A stretch of 64,000 nucleotides of DNA from Acipenser ruthenus (Eukaryota; Chordata; Actinopteri; Acipenseriformes; Acipenseridae). Within the stretch, counting starts at the first letter, position 1, and every line of letters begins with the position of its first letter. Positions 21,159 through 31,235 of this stretch are shown piece by piece. Both the position numbers and the translations under genes were made by a program. Under the pieces are notes generated by a model. That model worked only from the letters and a program-made list of their open reading frames with translations, made no database searches and was not told where the DNA came from. The DNA lies in the NCBI RefSeq assembly GCF_902713425.1, contig NC_081198.1, positions 23,233,188-23,297,187 on the forward strand, in the 5' to 3' direction.

Positions 21159-24100
21159 TTATTCCATCTTCACGTCCTGAAGTCCGGCGATCCTCCACTC
21201 CGCGCAGGCCTTGTCCTTCCCGAGGGTCCGGATGTCCAGAATTACAAAGTCCTTGATAAGAGTTTGTGCCCTTCTGGTCGTGGTGATAGTGTCTAGCTCC
21301 TGCTTGTGATAGACACAGACGTTACGGCCTTCCCACAGGATCTGCTTGACAACATTGATGACACGCCAAACGCACTTAGCTGTGCTGGTATCGATTCCTC
21401 CCGCAGGCCCATAGAGCACAGTCTCAGCGGTCATCTTGGCCGTGTCAGCAAACCTGTTTAGGAAGACAGAGACAGAGAGCCAGACACTGCCAGCCACATC
21501 ACACTCCCAGAAGATATGGGCTGGTGTTTCTCTCTTGCGGCACTTTGCATAGGGGCATGTTTCTACTTGGGCTAGTCCCCTCCTGAACATGAACGCTCGA
21601 GTGGGGAGTGCACTGTGGACGGTGTTCCATGCTATATCCTTCTGGACATTACTGAGGCAGCTGTGAGACACATTCTCCCAGATTTTTTGGCTTTGGGTGA
21701 GGGAGAAAGTAGCTACTTTTTCAATTTCCTGGGAACCGGCAAGATATTTAGTTACAGCCTTGTATTCCCAGGAGGCCAATTTTGCTTTATCTAAGCCCAA
21801 TTTATATATAGTGTCCCTTAAGGTTCTATAATATAATGGGGGGTCCCAGGAGTACGGCACGGTGTTATCAATAGTGCAGAGGCCCAAGGCCCTGAGACAG
21901 GTGGCAAAATAGAAACGATTCATGTAACATACCTTCCTGTCCAGGGCCTGGATGTTCTTGATAGTTTGCGTGAGCCCCTGCACTCGGGTGAGCTGCACAA
22001 CGTCCGGGACCCCCTTACCTCCCTTCTTGTCGGCTTTACTCAGAGTGGCTCGCTTTACCCTCTCCATCTTGCTGCCCCAGATAAAGCGGTGGATAATGCG
22101 GTCCACCACTTTTTTGGTGGTCCTGTCTGGGGGAAAGATTTTTCCTACATAAGAGAGGATGGGGAACAGTATAGACTTGGTTATTAATACTCTACCCGTC
22201 ATTGTTAAGGATCTTGTGCTCCATCCGCCAATCTTTTTACGGACCTGGTTAATGGCCGCCGTCCAGCTCTGGGCCCCCGAGCTATTGTTCTCGAAAATGA
22301 GGCCCAGAATCTTGATTTTGTCCTTTTTGACAGGGTACATGTCCGACAGTTCCCTATCTACCTGCCAATTTTTAGACACGTAGACTTCGCTCTTGGACTT
22401 ATTAATCACTGCCCCGGTCGCCGTGCAGTACTTCTCAAGGATATTACTAATCCGAGGTACCGACGATGTGTTGGTGCAAATGAGTGACACATCGTCCATA
22501 TATGCTGTTGTTTTGACCTGGACCCCGTTGGATCCAGGCAGCTGGAAACCAGTTATATTGGTATCCCTACGAATTGCCTGCAGGAGGGGTTCAATGCACA
22601 CGACATATAGCAGTGGGGATAGTGGGCAACCCTGTCTGACCCCTGACTGGATAGATATTTTACCAGTCAGGTGCCTGTTCACCAAGACTCGGGTACTAAT
22701 GTTTGTATATATGGTTTTAACCCACTCCCTAAGTCCAGGAGCGAATTTCATCTGGTCCATCACTTTGTACATATATTCATGGCTTACCCTATCGAACGCC
22801 TTCTCCTGGTCAAGGTTGAACAGGCAGAGGGGATGGTTCCGTTCTCTAGAATAAGCCAGAATGTCCCTTGTTAACATTAAAATATCCGTGATGGACCTCC
22901 CTGGGACGCCACAAGCCTGGTCGGGGCCAATGACCAAAGGGAGGTGTACTTGTAGCCGGAGCATCAGAGCTTTGGCTAGTATCTTGTAATCCACGCAAAG
23001 GAGGCTGATCGGGCGCCAATTCCGTAGATCTTTAACTTCCCCTTTCTTATGAAGGAGAGTAATTACACTCTCCCGCATAGAAGGGCCTAACCGCTTCTCC
23101 CTGTAGACCGCTCTGTATACCTCCGCTAAATGGACTTTTAGCGTGTCCCAAAAAAGATGGTAATACTCACCCGGGATGCCATCTGGACCTGGCGTCTTAC
23201 CGGTGTTCATGGTCTTAACCGCCTGGGTGAGCTCCTCCAGCGTGAGTTCTGGGTCCTTCTCCTCCTCCTCCTCGTCCCGCACTGAGTCAGGCTCCAACTG
23301 GCTCAGGAACCACTCTATCAGGGTGTCATCTGTAGCTTTGATGTTATACAGGTCCCTATAGAAGTTCTCTACCACTTTTTTCACTCCCTCACTATCCTCT
23401 ACTATCCTCCCCCTGCTGTCGAGCATGGAGGACATCAAGTGCCGCTTCTCCCTCGTTTTCTGGAAGAAGAAGCGAGTACACTTTTCGTCTTCCTCCATTT
23501 TTTGCACTTTTGCATTGTGCATGACCTTTCGTTGTTCCTCCCTACAAAGCACTGAAAGATCTAGCTTGGTCTGGGCTATCTCGTCGCTTACAGGGAACCC
23601 CCGAAGCTGAAGCAGGCTCAGACGCTGGAGGGCAGCATTCAGGTGTTTATATTTGGCCCTCCTTTCTTTTGCTTTCCTCTTGCCTGCTGCTATGAAATAA
23701 CCCTTAGTTCTCATTTTGACCATCTCCCACCACTCTATAGGGGAGTTGAATAGGTCACGCAAAGTGGTCCACTCAACAAGCCTGCTCTTATAGGCTGCAG
23801 CTATGGAGGGGTCATCGAGTAAGGAGGTGTTTAATTTCCAAACCCCTGACCCCATCTGGGAGGTCTGAGGGACCTGCAATGTTACCTGCAGGAGCCTATG
23901 GTCAGAGAAGAAGACGGCCTGGGTGTCTACTGCCGTCTTCGTAAGGGAGCTGGTATGCAGGACGAGATCTATACGGGAGAAGGAGGTCCCAGATGAGCTC
24001 ACCCAGGTAAAGGGAGGCACCAGGTCCTTACCTGCATCACACAGGGAGAAATCAGATATTACGGAGGACAAAACTCTACTAGAGCGGTCGTTGCGTGGCC

Positions 24101-24596
24101 TGCTCCGGTCTACGTCCCTCAGAGCACAATTGAAGTCACCTGACACGATGACGGGTACGTTCCCCAGCAGGAGTGGACGCAGCTGTGGAAAAAATTGAAC
24201 TCTTTCGTTTTGGTTAGTGGGTGCGTAGACATTGACCAGTCTGAGGGGAGTGTTGTTGTATGTCACATCCACGCTCAGAATTCTACCAGGTTCTACCTCC
24301 CTGCTGCTGCGGGAGGTAATAAATGGGTTTTTAAACAGGATACCTACTCCGTCGGCTCTGGCTATGTTGGAGCCCGACCAGAAGGAGTCCCCCAGGGTCC
24401 AACTCTCCTTCAGGTCCCTATAATCAGGGCTCGACGAAATACCACACTCCTGCAGAAAGATGAGATCTGCTTTCAAGTTAGCTAGATAGTTTAGTACATC
24501 AAATCTTTTTTGTGTCTCCCTGATGCTCCTGACATTAACAGACACACATATCAGGGCCATCAGGGTAGCTAACAAGAAAAGGAGTCGCTGCGTCCA
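21159..24596 (-). CDS. Keno ORF2 of K4, open but without its start codon
   Basis: Open from codon 3 to the end with all APE, RT and zinc-knuckle motifs intact. Like K3 it lacks the first two codons, so the first in-frame ATG is residue 15 (about 24560). It carries KYKHLNA and GGIDTST, both shared with K9, pointing to exchange between copies. Confidence 0.9.
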   Translation of the reverse strand, partial: WTQRLLFLLATLMALICVSVNVRSIRETQKRFDVLNYLANLKADLIFLQECGISSSPDYRDLKESWTLGDSFWSGSNIARADGVGILFKNPFITSRSSREVEPGRILSVDVTYNNTPLRLVNVYAPTNQNERVQFFPQLRPLLLGNVPVIVSGDFNCALRDVDRSRPRNDRSSRVLSSVISDFSLCDAGKDLVPPFTWVSSSGTSFSRIDLVLHTSSLTKTAVDTQAVFFSDHRLLQVTLQVPQTSQMGSGVWKLNTSLLDDPSIAAAYKSRLVEWTTLRDLFNSPIEWWEMVKMRTKGYFIAAGKRKAKERRAKYKHLNAALQRLSLLQLRGFPVSDEIAQTKLDLSVLCREEQRKVMHNAKVQKMEEDEKCTRFFFQKTREKRHLMSSMLDSRGRIVEDSEGVKKVVENFYRDLYNIKATDDTLIEWFLSQLEPDSVRDEEEEEKDPELTLEELTQAVKTMNTGKTPGPDGIPGEYYHLFWDTLKVHLAEVYRAVYREKRLGPSMRESVITLLHKKGEVKDLRNWRPISLLCVDYKILAKALMLRLQVHLPLVIGPDQACGVPGRSITDILMLTRDILAYSRERNHPLCLFNLDQEKAFDRVSHEYMYKVMDQMKFAPGLREWVKTIYTNISTRVLVNRHLTGKISIQSGVRQGCPLSPLLYVVCIEPLLQAIRRDTNITGFQLPGSNGVQVKTTAYMDDVSLICTNTSSVPRISNILEKYCTATGAVINKSKSEVYVSKNWQVDRELSDMYPVKKDKIKILGLIFENNSSGAQSWTAAINQVRKKIGGWSTRSLTMTGRVLITKSILFPILSYVGKIFPPDRTTKKVVDRIIHRFIWGSKMERVKRATLSKADKKGGKGVPDVVQLTRVQGLTQTIKNIQALDRKVCYMNRFYFATCLRALGLCTIDNTVPYSWDPPLYYRTLRDTIYKLGLDKAKLASWEYKAVTKYLAGSQEIEKVATFSLTQSQKIWENVSHSCLSNVQKDIAWNTVHSALPTRAFMFRRGLAQVETCPYAKCRKRETPAHIFWECDVAGSVWLSVSVFLNRFADTAKMTAETVLYGPAGGIDTSTAKCVWRVINVVKQILWEGRNVCVYHKQELDTITTTRRAQTLIKDFVILDIRTLGKDKACAEWRIAGLQDVKME

Positions 24597-24745
24597 GAAA
24601 GAGAGAAAGAAAGAAAGAAAGAAAAAAAAAAGAAGTAAAACGGCGGGAAAACTTGCATCAACACTGGCACTCTCCCTCCAGCAGGGGTAGACAAAATGCT
24701 CACAGGAGAGATCCAGATCTGACTTTGACCAACGTTAGAGAAAGG
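24597..24745 (-). repeat. U2 3' flank between K4 and K5
   Basis: Short microsatellite and U2 3' flank, the same layout as at 20249-20397. Confidence 0.9.
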
Positions 24746-24879
24746 TGTGCACCGTTCCCGGAGGTACTGCAATACCGGGCCGATGCGTGGAGTGGACGGA
24801 GCAAGCCCCTGTTCCATCTCCCGATTCCAAAAATCAATTTAATATATGGTCCAATGATAGGGGACGTATCAGATATTAA
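24746..24879 (-). pseudogene. U2 3' fragment (nt 54-187) at the 3' end of K5
   Basis: Cut at the standard site. It has CCAATGAT in place of CCCCTGAT, which breaks the stem IIb arm. The K6 fragment at 29.7 kb shares this change, so the two have a common origin. Confidence 0.94.
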
Positions 24880-25515
24880 TACTCTTTTATTGAGATTTTA
24901 CATTTTTTTACATTTACACCCATTCGTTTTTTCATTCATTTTACATTTCTTTTAAAGATGACATTCATGCATACAGACATACATTTTGTTTTAAAAGCAT
25001 TTAAAATACATTTAAAAACACCAAGACAATTGTGCTTTGTACATGGTTAAAACAGACACAGATTAAAATCAACATGAAAAAAACCTGTGCTGTTTTAAAA
25101 GTGACTGGAAAAAAAGAACCATCTATAAAAAACCAGTGCTTGTGAGGGCCGGGGAGTGCTCTCTAAAAAAGTGAACATAAACCTAGATCTAAAACAGGGA
25201 CAGGGGAAAAGGGACAGTGTATAAACAGTGAGTTAAAATTCTAAAATTTTAAAACACTTAAAATGTAACTTTTAATAGTTTACATTAAAAATCTTAAAGA
25301 TACATAAAACAAAACAAAACAAAATCAAATAAAACATTCAAATTAAATCAAAGGTCCATAAAACTGAAACAAAAAGACTACATAAAACCAGGGCACCGTT
25401 GAAAAACGGTCATGCCAGCTAAAAAGGGCGGAATGCTGGCATGACAAAATAAATAAAAGGCTTAGCGGTGCCCCGTAGTCCCGCTCCTAGGAGCTAGCGG
25501 TTCCAGTTTTTTCCT

Positions 25516-28500
25516 TTATTCCATCTTCACGTCCTGAAGTCCGGCGATCCTCCACTCCGCGCAGGCCTTGTCCTTCCCGAGGGTCCGGATGTCCAGAATT
25601 ACAAAGTCCTTGATAAGAGTTTGTGCCCTTCTGGTCGTGGTGATAGTGTCTAGCTCCTGCTTGTGATAGACACAGACGTTACGGCCTTCCCACAGGATCT
25701 GCTTGACAACATTGATGACACGCCAAACGCACTTAGCTGTGCTGGTAGTGATTCCTCCCGCAGGCCCATAGAGCACAGTCTCAGCGGTCATCTTGGCCGT
25801 GTCAGCAAACCTGTTTAGGAAGACAGAGACAGAGAGCCAGACACTGCCAGCCACATCACACTCCCAGAAGATATGGGCTGGTGTTTCTCTCTTGCGGCAC
25901 TTTGCATAGGGGCATGTTTCTACTTGGGCTAGTCCCCTCCTGAACATGAACGCTCGAGTGGGGAGTGCACTGTGGACGGTGTTCCATGCTATATCCTTCT
26001 GGACATTACTGAGGCAGCTGTGAGACACATTCTCCCAGATTTTTTGGCTTTGGGTGAGGGAGAAAGTAGCTACTTTTTCAATTTCCTGGGAACCGGCAAG
26101 ATATTTAGTTACAGCCTTGTATTCCCAGGAGGCCAATTTTGCTTTATCTAAGCCCAATTTATATATAGTGTCCCTTAAGGTTCTATAATACAATGGGGGG
26201 TCCCAGGAGTACGGCACGGTGTTATCAATAGTGCAGAGGCCCAAGGCCCTGAGACAGGTGGCAAAATAGAAACGATTCATGTAACATACCTTCCTGTCCA
26301 GGGCCTGGATGTTCTTGATAGTTTGCGTGAGCCCCTGCACTCGGGTGAGCTGCACAACGTCCGGGACCCCCTTACCTCCCTTCTTGTCGGCTTTACTCAG
26401 GGTGGCTCGCTTTACCCTCTCCATCTTGCTGCCCCAGATAAAGCGGTGGATAATGCGGTCCACCACTTTTTTGGTGGTCCTGTCTGGGGGAAAGATTTTT
26501 CCTACATAAGAGAGGATGGGGAACAGTATAGACTTGGTTATTAATACTCTACCCGTCATTGTTAAGGATCTTGTGCTCCATCCGCCAATCTTTTTACGGA
26601 CCTGGTTAATGGCCGCCGTCCAGCTCTGGGCCCCCGAGCTATTGTTCTCGAAAATGAGGCCCAGAATCTTGATTTTGTCCTTTTTGACAGGGTACATGTC
26701 CGACAGTTCCCTATCTACCTGCCAATTTTTAGACACGTAGACTTCGCTCTTGGACTTATTAATCACTGCCCCAGTCGCCGTGCAGTACTTCTCAAGGATA
26801 TTACTAATCCGAGGTACCGACGATGTGTTGGTGCAAATGAGTGACACATCGTCCATATATGCTGTTGTTTTGACCTGGACCCCGTTGGATCCAGGCAGCT
26901 GGAAACCAGTTATATTGGTATCCCTACGAATTGCCTGCAGGAGGGGTTCAATGCACACGACATATAGCAGTGGGGATAGTGGGCAACCCTGTCTGACCCC
27001 TGACTGGATAGATATTTTACCAGTCAGGTGCCTGTTCACCAAGACTCGGGTACTAATGTTTGTATATATGGTTTTAACCCACTCCCTAAGTCCAGGAGCG
27101 AATTTCATCTGGTCCATCACTTTGTACATATATTCATGGCTTACCCTATCGAACGCCTTCTCCTGGTCAAGGTTGAACAGGCAGAGGGGATGGTTCCGTT
27201 CTCTAGAATAAGCCAGAATGTCCCTTGTTAACATTAAAATATCCGTGATGGACCTCCCTGGGACGCCACAAGCCTGGTCAGGGCCAATGACCAAAGGGAG
27301 GTGTACTTGTAGCCGGAGCATCAGAGCTTTGGCTAGTATCTTGTAATCCACGCAAAGGAGGCTGATTGGGCGCCAATTCCGTAGATCTTTAACTTCCCCT
27401 TTCTTATGAAGGAGAGTAATTACACTCTCCCGCATAGAAGGGCCCAACCGCTTCTCCCTGTAGACCGCTCTGTAGACCTCCGCTAAATGGACTTTTAGCG
27501 TGTCCCAAAAAAGATGGTAATACTCACCCGGGATGCCATCTGGACCTGGCGTCTTACCGGTGTTCATGGTCTTAACCGCCTGGGTGAGCTCCTCCAGCGT
27601 GAGTTCTGGGTCCTTCTCCTCCTCCTCCTCGTCCCGCACTGAGTCAGGCTCCAACTGGCTCAGGAACCACTCTATCAGGGTGTCATCTGTAGCTTTGATG
27701 TTATACAGGTCCCTATAGAAGTTCTCTACCACTTTTTTCACTCCCTCACTATCCTCTACTATCCTCACCCTGCTGTCGAGCATGGAGGACATCAAGTGCC
27801 GCTTCTCCCTCGTTTTCTGGAAGAAGAAGCGAGTACACTTTTCGTCTTCCTCCATTTTTTGCACTTTTGCATTGTGCATGACCTTTCGTTGTTCCTCCCT
27901 ACAAAGCACTGAAAGATCTAGCTTGGTCTGGGCTATCTCGTCGCTTACAGGGAACCCCCGAAGCTGAAGCAGGCTCAGACGCTGGAGGGCAGCATTCAGG
28001 TATTTATATTTGGCCCTCCTTTCTTTTGCTTTCCTCTTGCCTGCTGCTATGAAATAACCCTTAGTTCTCATTTTGACCATCTCCCACCACTCTATAGGGG
28101 AGTTGAATAGGTCACGCAAAGTGGTCCACTCAACAAGCCTGCTCTTATAGGCTGCAGCTATGGAGGGGTCATCGAGTAAGGAGGTGTTTAATTTCCAGAC
28201 CCCTGACCCCATCTGGGAGGTCTGAGGGACCTGCAATGTTACCTGCAGGAGCCTATGGTCGGAGAAGAAGACGGCCTGGGTGTCTACTGCCGTCTTCGTA
28301 AGGGAGCTGGTATGCAGGACGAGATCTATACGGGAGAAGGAGGTCCCAGATGAGCTCACCCAGGTAAAGGGAGGCACCAGGTCCTTACCTGCATCACACA
28401 GGGAGAAATCAGATATTACGGAGGACAAAACTCTACTAGAGCGGTCGTTGCGTGGCCTGCTCCGGTCTACGTCCCTCAGAGCACAATTGAAGTCACCTGA

Positions 28501-28959
28501 CACGATGACGGGTACGTTCCCCAGCAGGAGTGGACGCAGCTGTGGAAAAAATTGAACTCTTTCGTTTTGGTTAGTGGGTGCGTAGACATTGACCAGTCTG
28601 AGGGGAGTGTTGTTGTATGTCACATCCACGCTCAGAATTCTACCAGGTTCTACCTCCCTGCTGCTGCGGGAGGTAATAAATGGGTTTTTAAACAGGATAC
28701 CTACTCCGTCGGCTCTGGCTATGTTGGAGCCCGACCAGAAGGAGTCCCCCAGGGTCCAACTCTCCTTCAGGTCCCTATAATCAGGGCTCGACGAAATACC
28801 ACACTCCTGCAGAAAGATGAGATCTGCTTTCAAGTTAGCTAGATAGTTTAGTACATCAAATCTTTTTTGTGTCTCCCTGATGCTCCTGACATTAACAGAC
28901 ACACATATCAGGGCCATCAGGGTAGCTAACAAGAAAAGGAGTCGCTGCGTCCACCCCAT
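25516..28959 (-). CDS. Keno ORF2 of K5: APE endonuclease/reverse transcriptase, intact
   Basis: 1147 aa, no breaks. Residues 5-22 form a hydrophobic leader. The APE endonuclease spans about 20-240: NVRSI 23-27, Glu52 in QECG, Tyr126 in NVYAPT, Asp156 and Asn158 in GDFN, Asp212 in RID, and SDH at 233-235. The reverse transcriptase spans about 465-770: NWRPISLL, DQACGVPGRS, Asp598 in LDQEKAFD, RQGCPLSPLL and YMDD at 701-704. A C-X4-C-X7-H-X4-C knuckle sits at 1016-1034. APE nicks the U2 target and RT copies the RNA there (target-primed reverse transcription), as known for Tx1/L1-type LINEs. Start: the ATG lies 5 nt after the ORF1 stop. One private change is DSRVRIVED. Confidence 0.95.
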   Translation of the reverse strand: MGWTQRLLFLLATLMALICVSVNVRSIRETQKRFDVLNYLANLKADLIFLQECGISSSPDYRDLKESWTLGDSFWSGSNIARADGVGILFKNPFITSRSSREVEPGRILSVDVTYNNTPLRLVNVYAPTNQNERVQFFPQLRPLLLGNVPVIVSGDFNCALRDVDRSRPRNDRSSRVLSSVISDFSLCDAGKDLVPPFTWVSSSGTSFSRIDLVLHTSSLTKTAVDTQAVFFSDHRLLQVTLQVPQTSQMGSGVWKLNTSLLDDPSIAAAYKSRLVEWTTLRDLFNSPIEWWEMVKMRTKGYFIAAGKRKAKERRAKYKYLNAALQRLSLLQLRGFPVSDEIAQTKLDLSVLCREEQRKVMHNAKVQKMEEDEKCTRFFFQKTREKRHLMSSMLDSRVRIVEDSEGVKKVVENFYRDLYNIKATDDTLIEWFLSQLEPDSVRDEEEEEKDPELTLEELTQAVKTMNTGKTPGPDGIPGEYYHLFWDTLKVHLAEVYRAVYREKRLGPSMRESVITLLHKKGEVKDLRNWRPISLLCVDYKILAKALMLRLQVHLPLVIGPDQACGVPGRSITDILMLTRDILAYSRERNHPLCLFNLDQEKAFDRVSHEYMYKVMDQMKFAPGLREWVKTIYTNISTRVLVNRHLTGKISIQSGVRQGCPLSPLLYVVCIEPLLQAIRRDTNITGFQLPGSNGVQVKTTAYMDDVSLICTNTSSVPRISNILEKYCTATGAVINKSKSEVYVSKNWQVDRELSDMYPVKKDKIKILGLIFENNSSGAQSWTAAINQVRKKIGGWSTRSLTMTGRVLITKSILFPILSYVGKIFPPDRTTKKVVDRIIHRFIWGSKMERVKRATLSKADKKGGKGVPDVVQLTRVQGLTQTIKNIQALDRKVCYMNRFYFATCLRALGLCTIDNTVPYSWDPPLYYRTLRDTIYKLGLDKAKLASWEYKAVTKYLAGSQEIEKVATFSLTQSQKIWENVSHSCLSNVQKDIAWNTVHSALPTRAFMFRRGLAQVETCPYAKCRKRETPAHIFWECDVAGSVWLSVSVFLNRFADTAKMTAETVLYGPAGGITTSTAKCVWRVINVVKQILWEGRNVCVYHKQELDTITTTRRAQTLIKDFVILDIRTLGKDKACAEWRIAGLQDVKME

Positions 28960-28964
28960 AGCGA

Positions 28965-29214
28965 CTATGATTGGGAGGTCGGGACACTCTTCCTACTCTT
29001 AGCTCTACGCTTGCTTCGAGGGGGCTTGGGCTTATTTGCAACTCCCATCACCCCTGAGAAGGTACTCACTGCTGCCTCGTCCAAGAAGGCACCGTCTTTA
29101 TATGCACAGTACGTGGAGTTGTTGGGGCTATTCAACTCCCCACAAGGTAAGTCTGGTGGAACTTGCTCAGGGCCCCTCGGAACGTGTGGGTCAGCTTTGT
29201 CCTGGGGGGGGTTA
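28965..29214 (-). pseudogene. Keno ORF1 C-terminal fragment of K5
   Basis: About 83 codons of the ORF1 tail, ending KSVPTSQS, remain in front of ORF2. The N-terminal part with the zinc knuckles has been removed by the internal deletion. Confidence 0.88.
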
Positions 29215-29284
29215 GTGGCAATGCCACTACCCTCTAAACCTTAGTCTTAGAAAGATTTATTCGAACTGAAGAGAAGCCAGAGTA

Positions 29285-29585
29285 TATGGCTGGCTAAGAA
29301 GGACCTGGCATAGGGACATGTTCCACCACACTTGTCTGGTTAGCTGCATGCTCCCAGGAAACAAACTGCTGCTGTCTACATCATCACCACATGTGAATAA
29401 AAGAAAGAAAGACAGCAAGAAAGAAAGAGAGAAAGAAAAAGAAAGAAAGAAAGAGAGAAAGAAAAAAAAAGAAGTAAAACGGCGGGAAAACTTGCATCAA
29501 CACTGGCACTCTCCCTCCAGCAGGGGTAGACAAAATGCTCACAGGAGAGATCCAGATCTGACTTTGACCAACGTTAGAGAAAGGT
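29285..29585 (-). repeat. U2 3' flank between K5 and K6
   Basis: Variant spacer (GAAGGACC, AACAAACTG), microsatellite at about 29399-29470 with a GAAAAAGAAAG variant shared with 54.8 kb, then the 3' box region. No gene. Confidence 0.9.
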
Positions 29586-29718
29586 GTGCACCGTTCCCGG
29601 AGGTACTGCAATACCGGGCCGATGCGTGGAGTGGACGGAGCAAGCCCCTGTTCCATCTCCCGATTCCAAAAATCAATTTAATATATGGTCCAATGATAGG
29701 GGACGTATCAGATATTAA
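29586..29718 (-). pseudogene. U2 3' fragment (nt 54-187) at the 3' end of K6
   Basis: Standard cut point; shares the CCAATGAT stem change with the K5 fragment. Confidence 0.94.
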
Positions 29719-30367
29719 TACTCTTTTATTGAGATTTTACATTTTTTTACATTTACACCCATTCGTTTTTTCATTCATTTTACATTTCTTTTAAAGATGA
29801 CATTCATGCATACAGACATACATTTTGTTTTAAAAGCATTTAAAATACATTTAAAAACACCAAGACAATTGTGCTTTGTACATGGTTAAAACAGACACAG
29901 ATTAAAATCAACATGAAAAAAACCTGTGCTGCTTTAAAAGTGACTGGAAAAAAAGAACCATCTATAAAAAACCAGTGTTTGTGAGGGCCGGGGAGTGCTC
30001 TCTAAAAAAGTTCAAAAGTGAACATAAAACTAGATCTAAAACAGGGACAGGGGAAAAGGGACAGTGTATAGAACAGTGAGTTAAAATTCTAAAATTTTAA
30101 AACACTTAAAATGTAACTTTTAATAGTTTACATTAAAAATCTTAAGATACATAAAACAAAACAAAACAAAATCAAATAAAACATTCAACGTAAATCAAAT
30201 AAATGTCCATAAAACTGAAACAAAAAGACTACATAAAACCAGGGCACCGTTGAAAAAACGGTCATGCCAGCTAAAAAGGGCGGAATGCTGGCATGACAAA
30301 ATAAATAAAAGGCTTAGCGGTGCCCCGTAGTCCTGCTCCTAGGAGCTAGCGGTTCCAGTTTTTTCCT

Positions 30368-31235
30368 TTATTCCATCTTCACGTCCTGAAGTCCGGCGAT
30401 CCTCCACTCCGCGCAGGCCTTGTCCTTCCCGAGGGTCCGGATGTCCAGAATTACAAAGTCCTTGATAAGAGTTTGTGCCCTTCTGGTCGTGGTGATAGTG
30501 TCTAGCTCCTGCTTGTGATAGACACAGACGTTACGGCCTTCCCACAGGATCTGCTTGACAACATTGATGACACGCCAAACGCACTTAGCTGTGCTGGTAT
30601 CGATTCCTCCCGCAGGCCCATAGAGCACAGTCTCAGCGGTCATCTTGGCCGTGTCAGCAAACCTGTTTAGGAAGACAGAGACAGAGAGCCAGACACTGCC
30701 AGCCACATCACACTCCCAGAAGATATGGGCTGGTGTTTCTCTCTTGCGGCACTTTGCATAGGGGCATGTTTCTACTTGGGCTAGTCCCCTCCTGAACATG
30801 AACGCTCGAGTGGGGAGTGCACTGTGGACGGTGTTCCATGCTATATCCTTCTGGACATTACTGAGGCAGCTGTGAGACACATTCTCCCAGATTTTTTGGC
30901 TTTGGGTGAGGGAGAAAGTAGCTACTTTTTCAATTTCCTGGGAACCGGCAAGATATTTAGTTACAGCCTTGTATTCCCAGGAGGCCAATTTTGCTTTATC
31001 TGAGCCCAATTTATATATAGTGTCCCATAAGGTTCTATAATACAATGGGGGGTCCCAGGAGTACGGCACGGTGTTATCAATAGTGCAGAGGCCCAAGGCC
31101 CTGAGACAGGTGGCAAAATAGAAACGATTCATGTAACATACCTTCCTGTCCAGGGCCTGGATGTTCTTGATAGTTTGCGTGAGCCCCTGCACTCGGGTGA
31201 GCTGCACAACGTCCGGGACCCCCTTACCTCCCTTC
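30368..31235 (-). pseudogene. Keno ORF2 C-terminal fragment of K6
   Basis: From about residue 859 (KGGKGVPDVVQ) to the end, with the C-terminal zinc knuckle but no RT or APE. Private changes are TLWDTIYK and KLGSDKAK. It is in a different frame from the ORF1 part, so no fusion protein is encoded beyond about 35 codons past the joint. Confidence 0.9.

Larger units (their letters stand above)
20512..24596 (-). mobile_element. Keno-like LINE K4
   Basis: Same 5' junction as K3 in the CTTT microsatellite, but a different 3' UTR haplotype (gamma: CTATATTACTAAAAC, GTGTGTGGAACAG) shared with K10, and a unique 3' junction in U2 at about nt 75. K3 and K4 are therefore mosaic relatives rather than plain copies. 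Confidence 0.92.
24880..29284 (-). mobile_element. Keno-like LINE K5, internally deleted in ORF1/5' UTR
   Basis: Beta 3' UTR, whole ORF2, the last 83 or so codons of ORF1, then a jump to the outermost 70 bp of the 5' UTR. The deletion joint is at 29214-29218, next to GTGGCA-a-TGCCAC. The outer 5' segment has the CTCTAAACC variant found only in K9, so the parent was K9-like. It shares the class (i) 5' junction in the U2 spacer. Confidence 0.9.
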
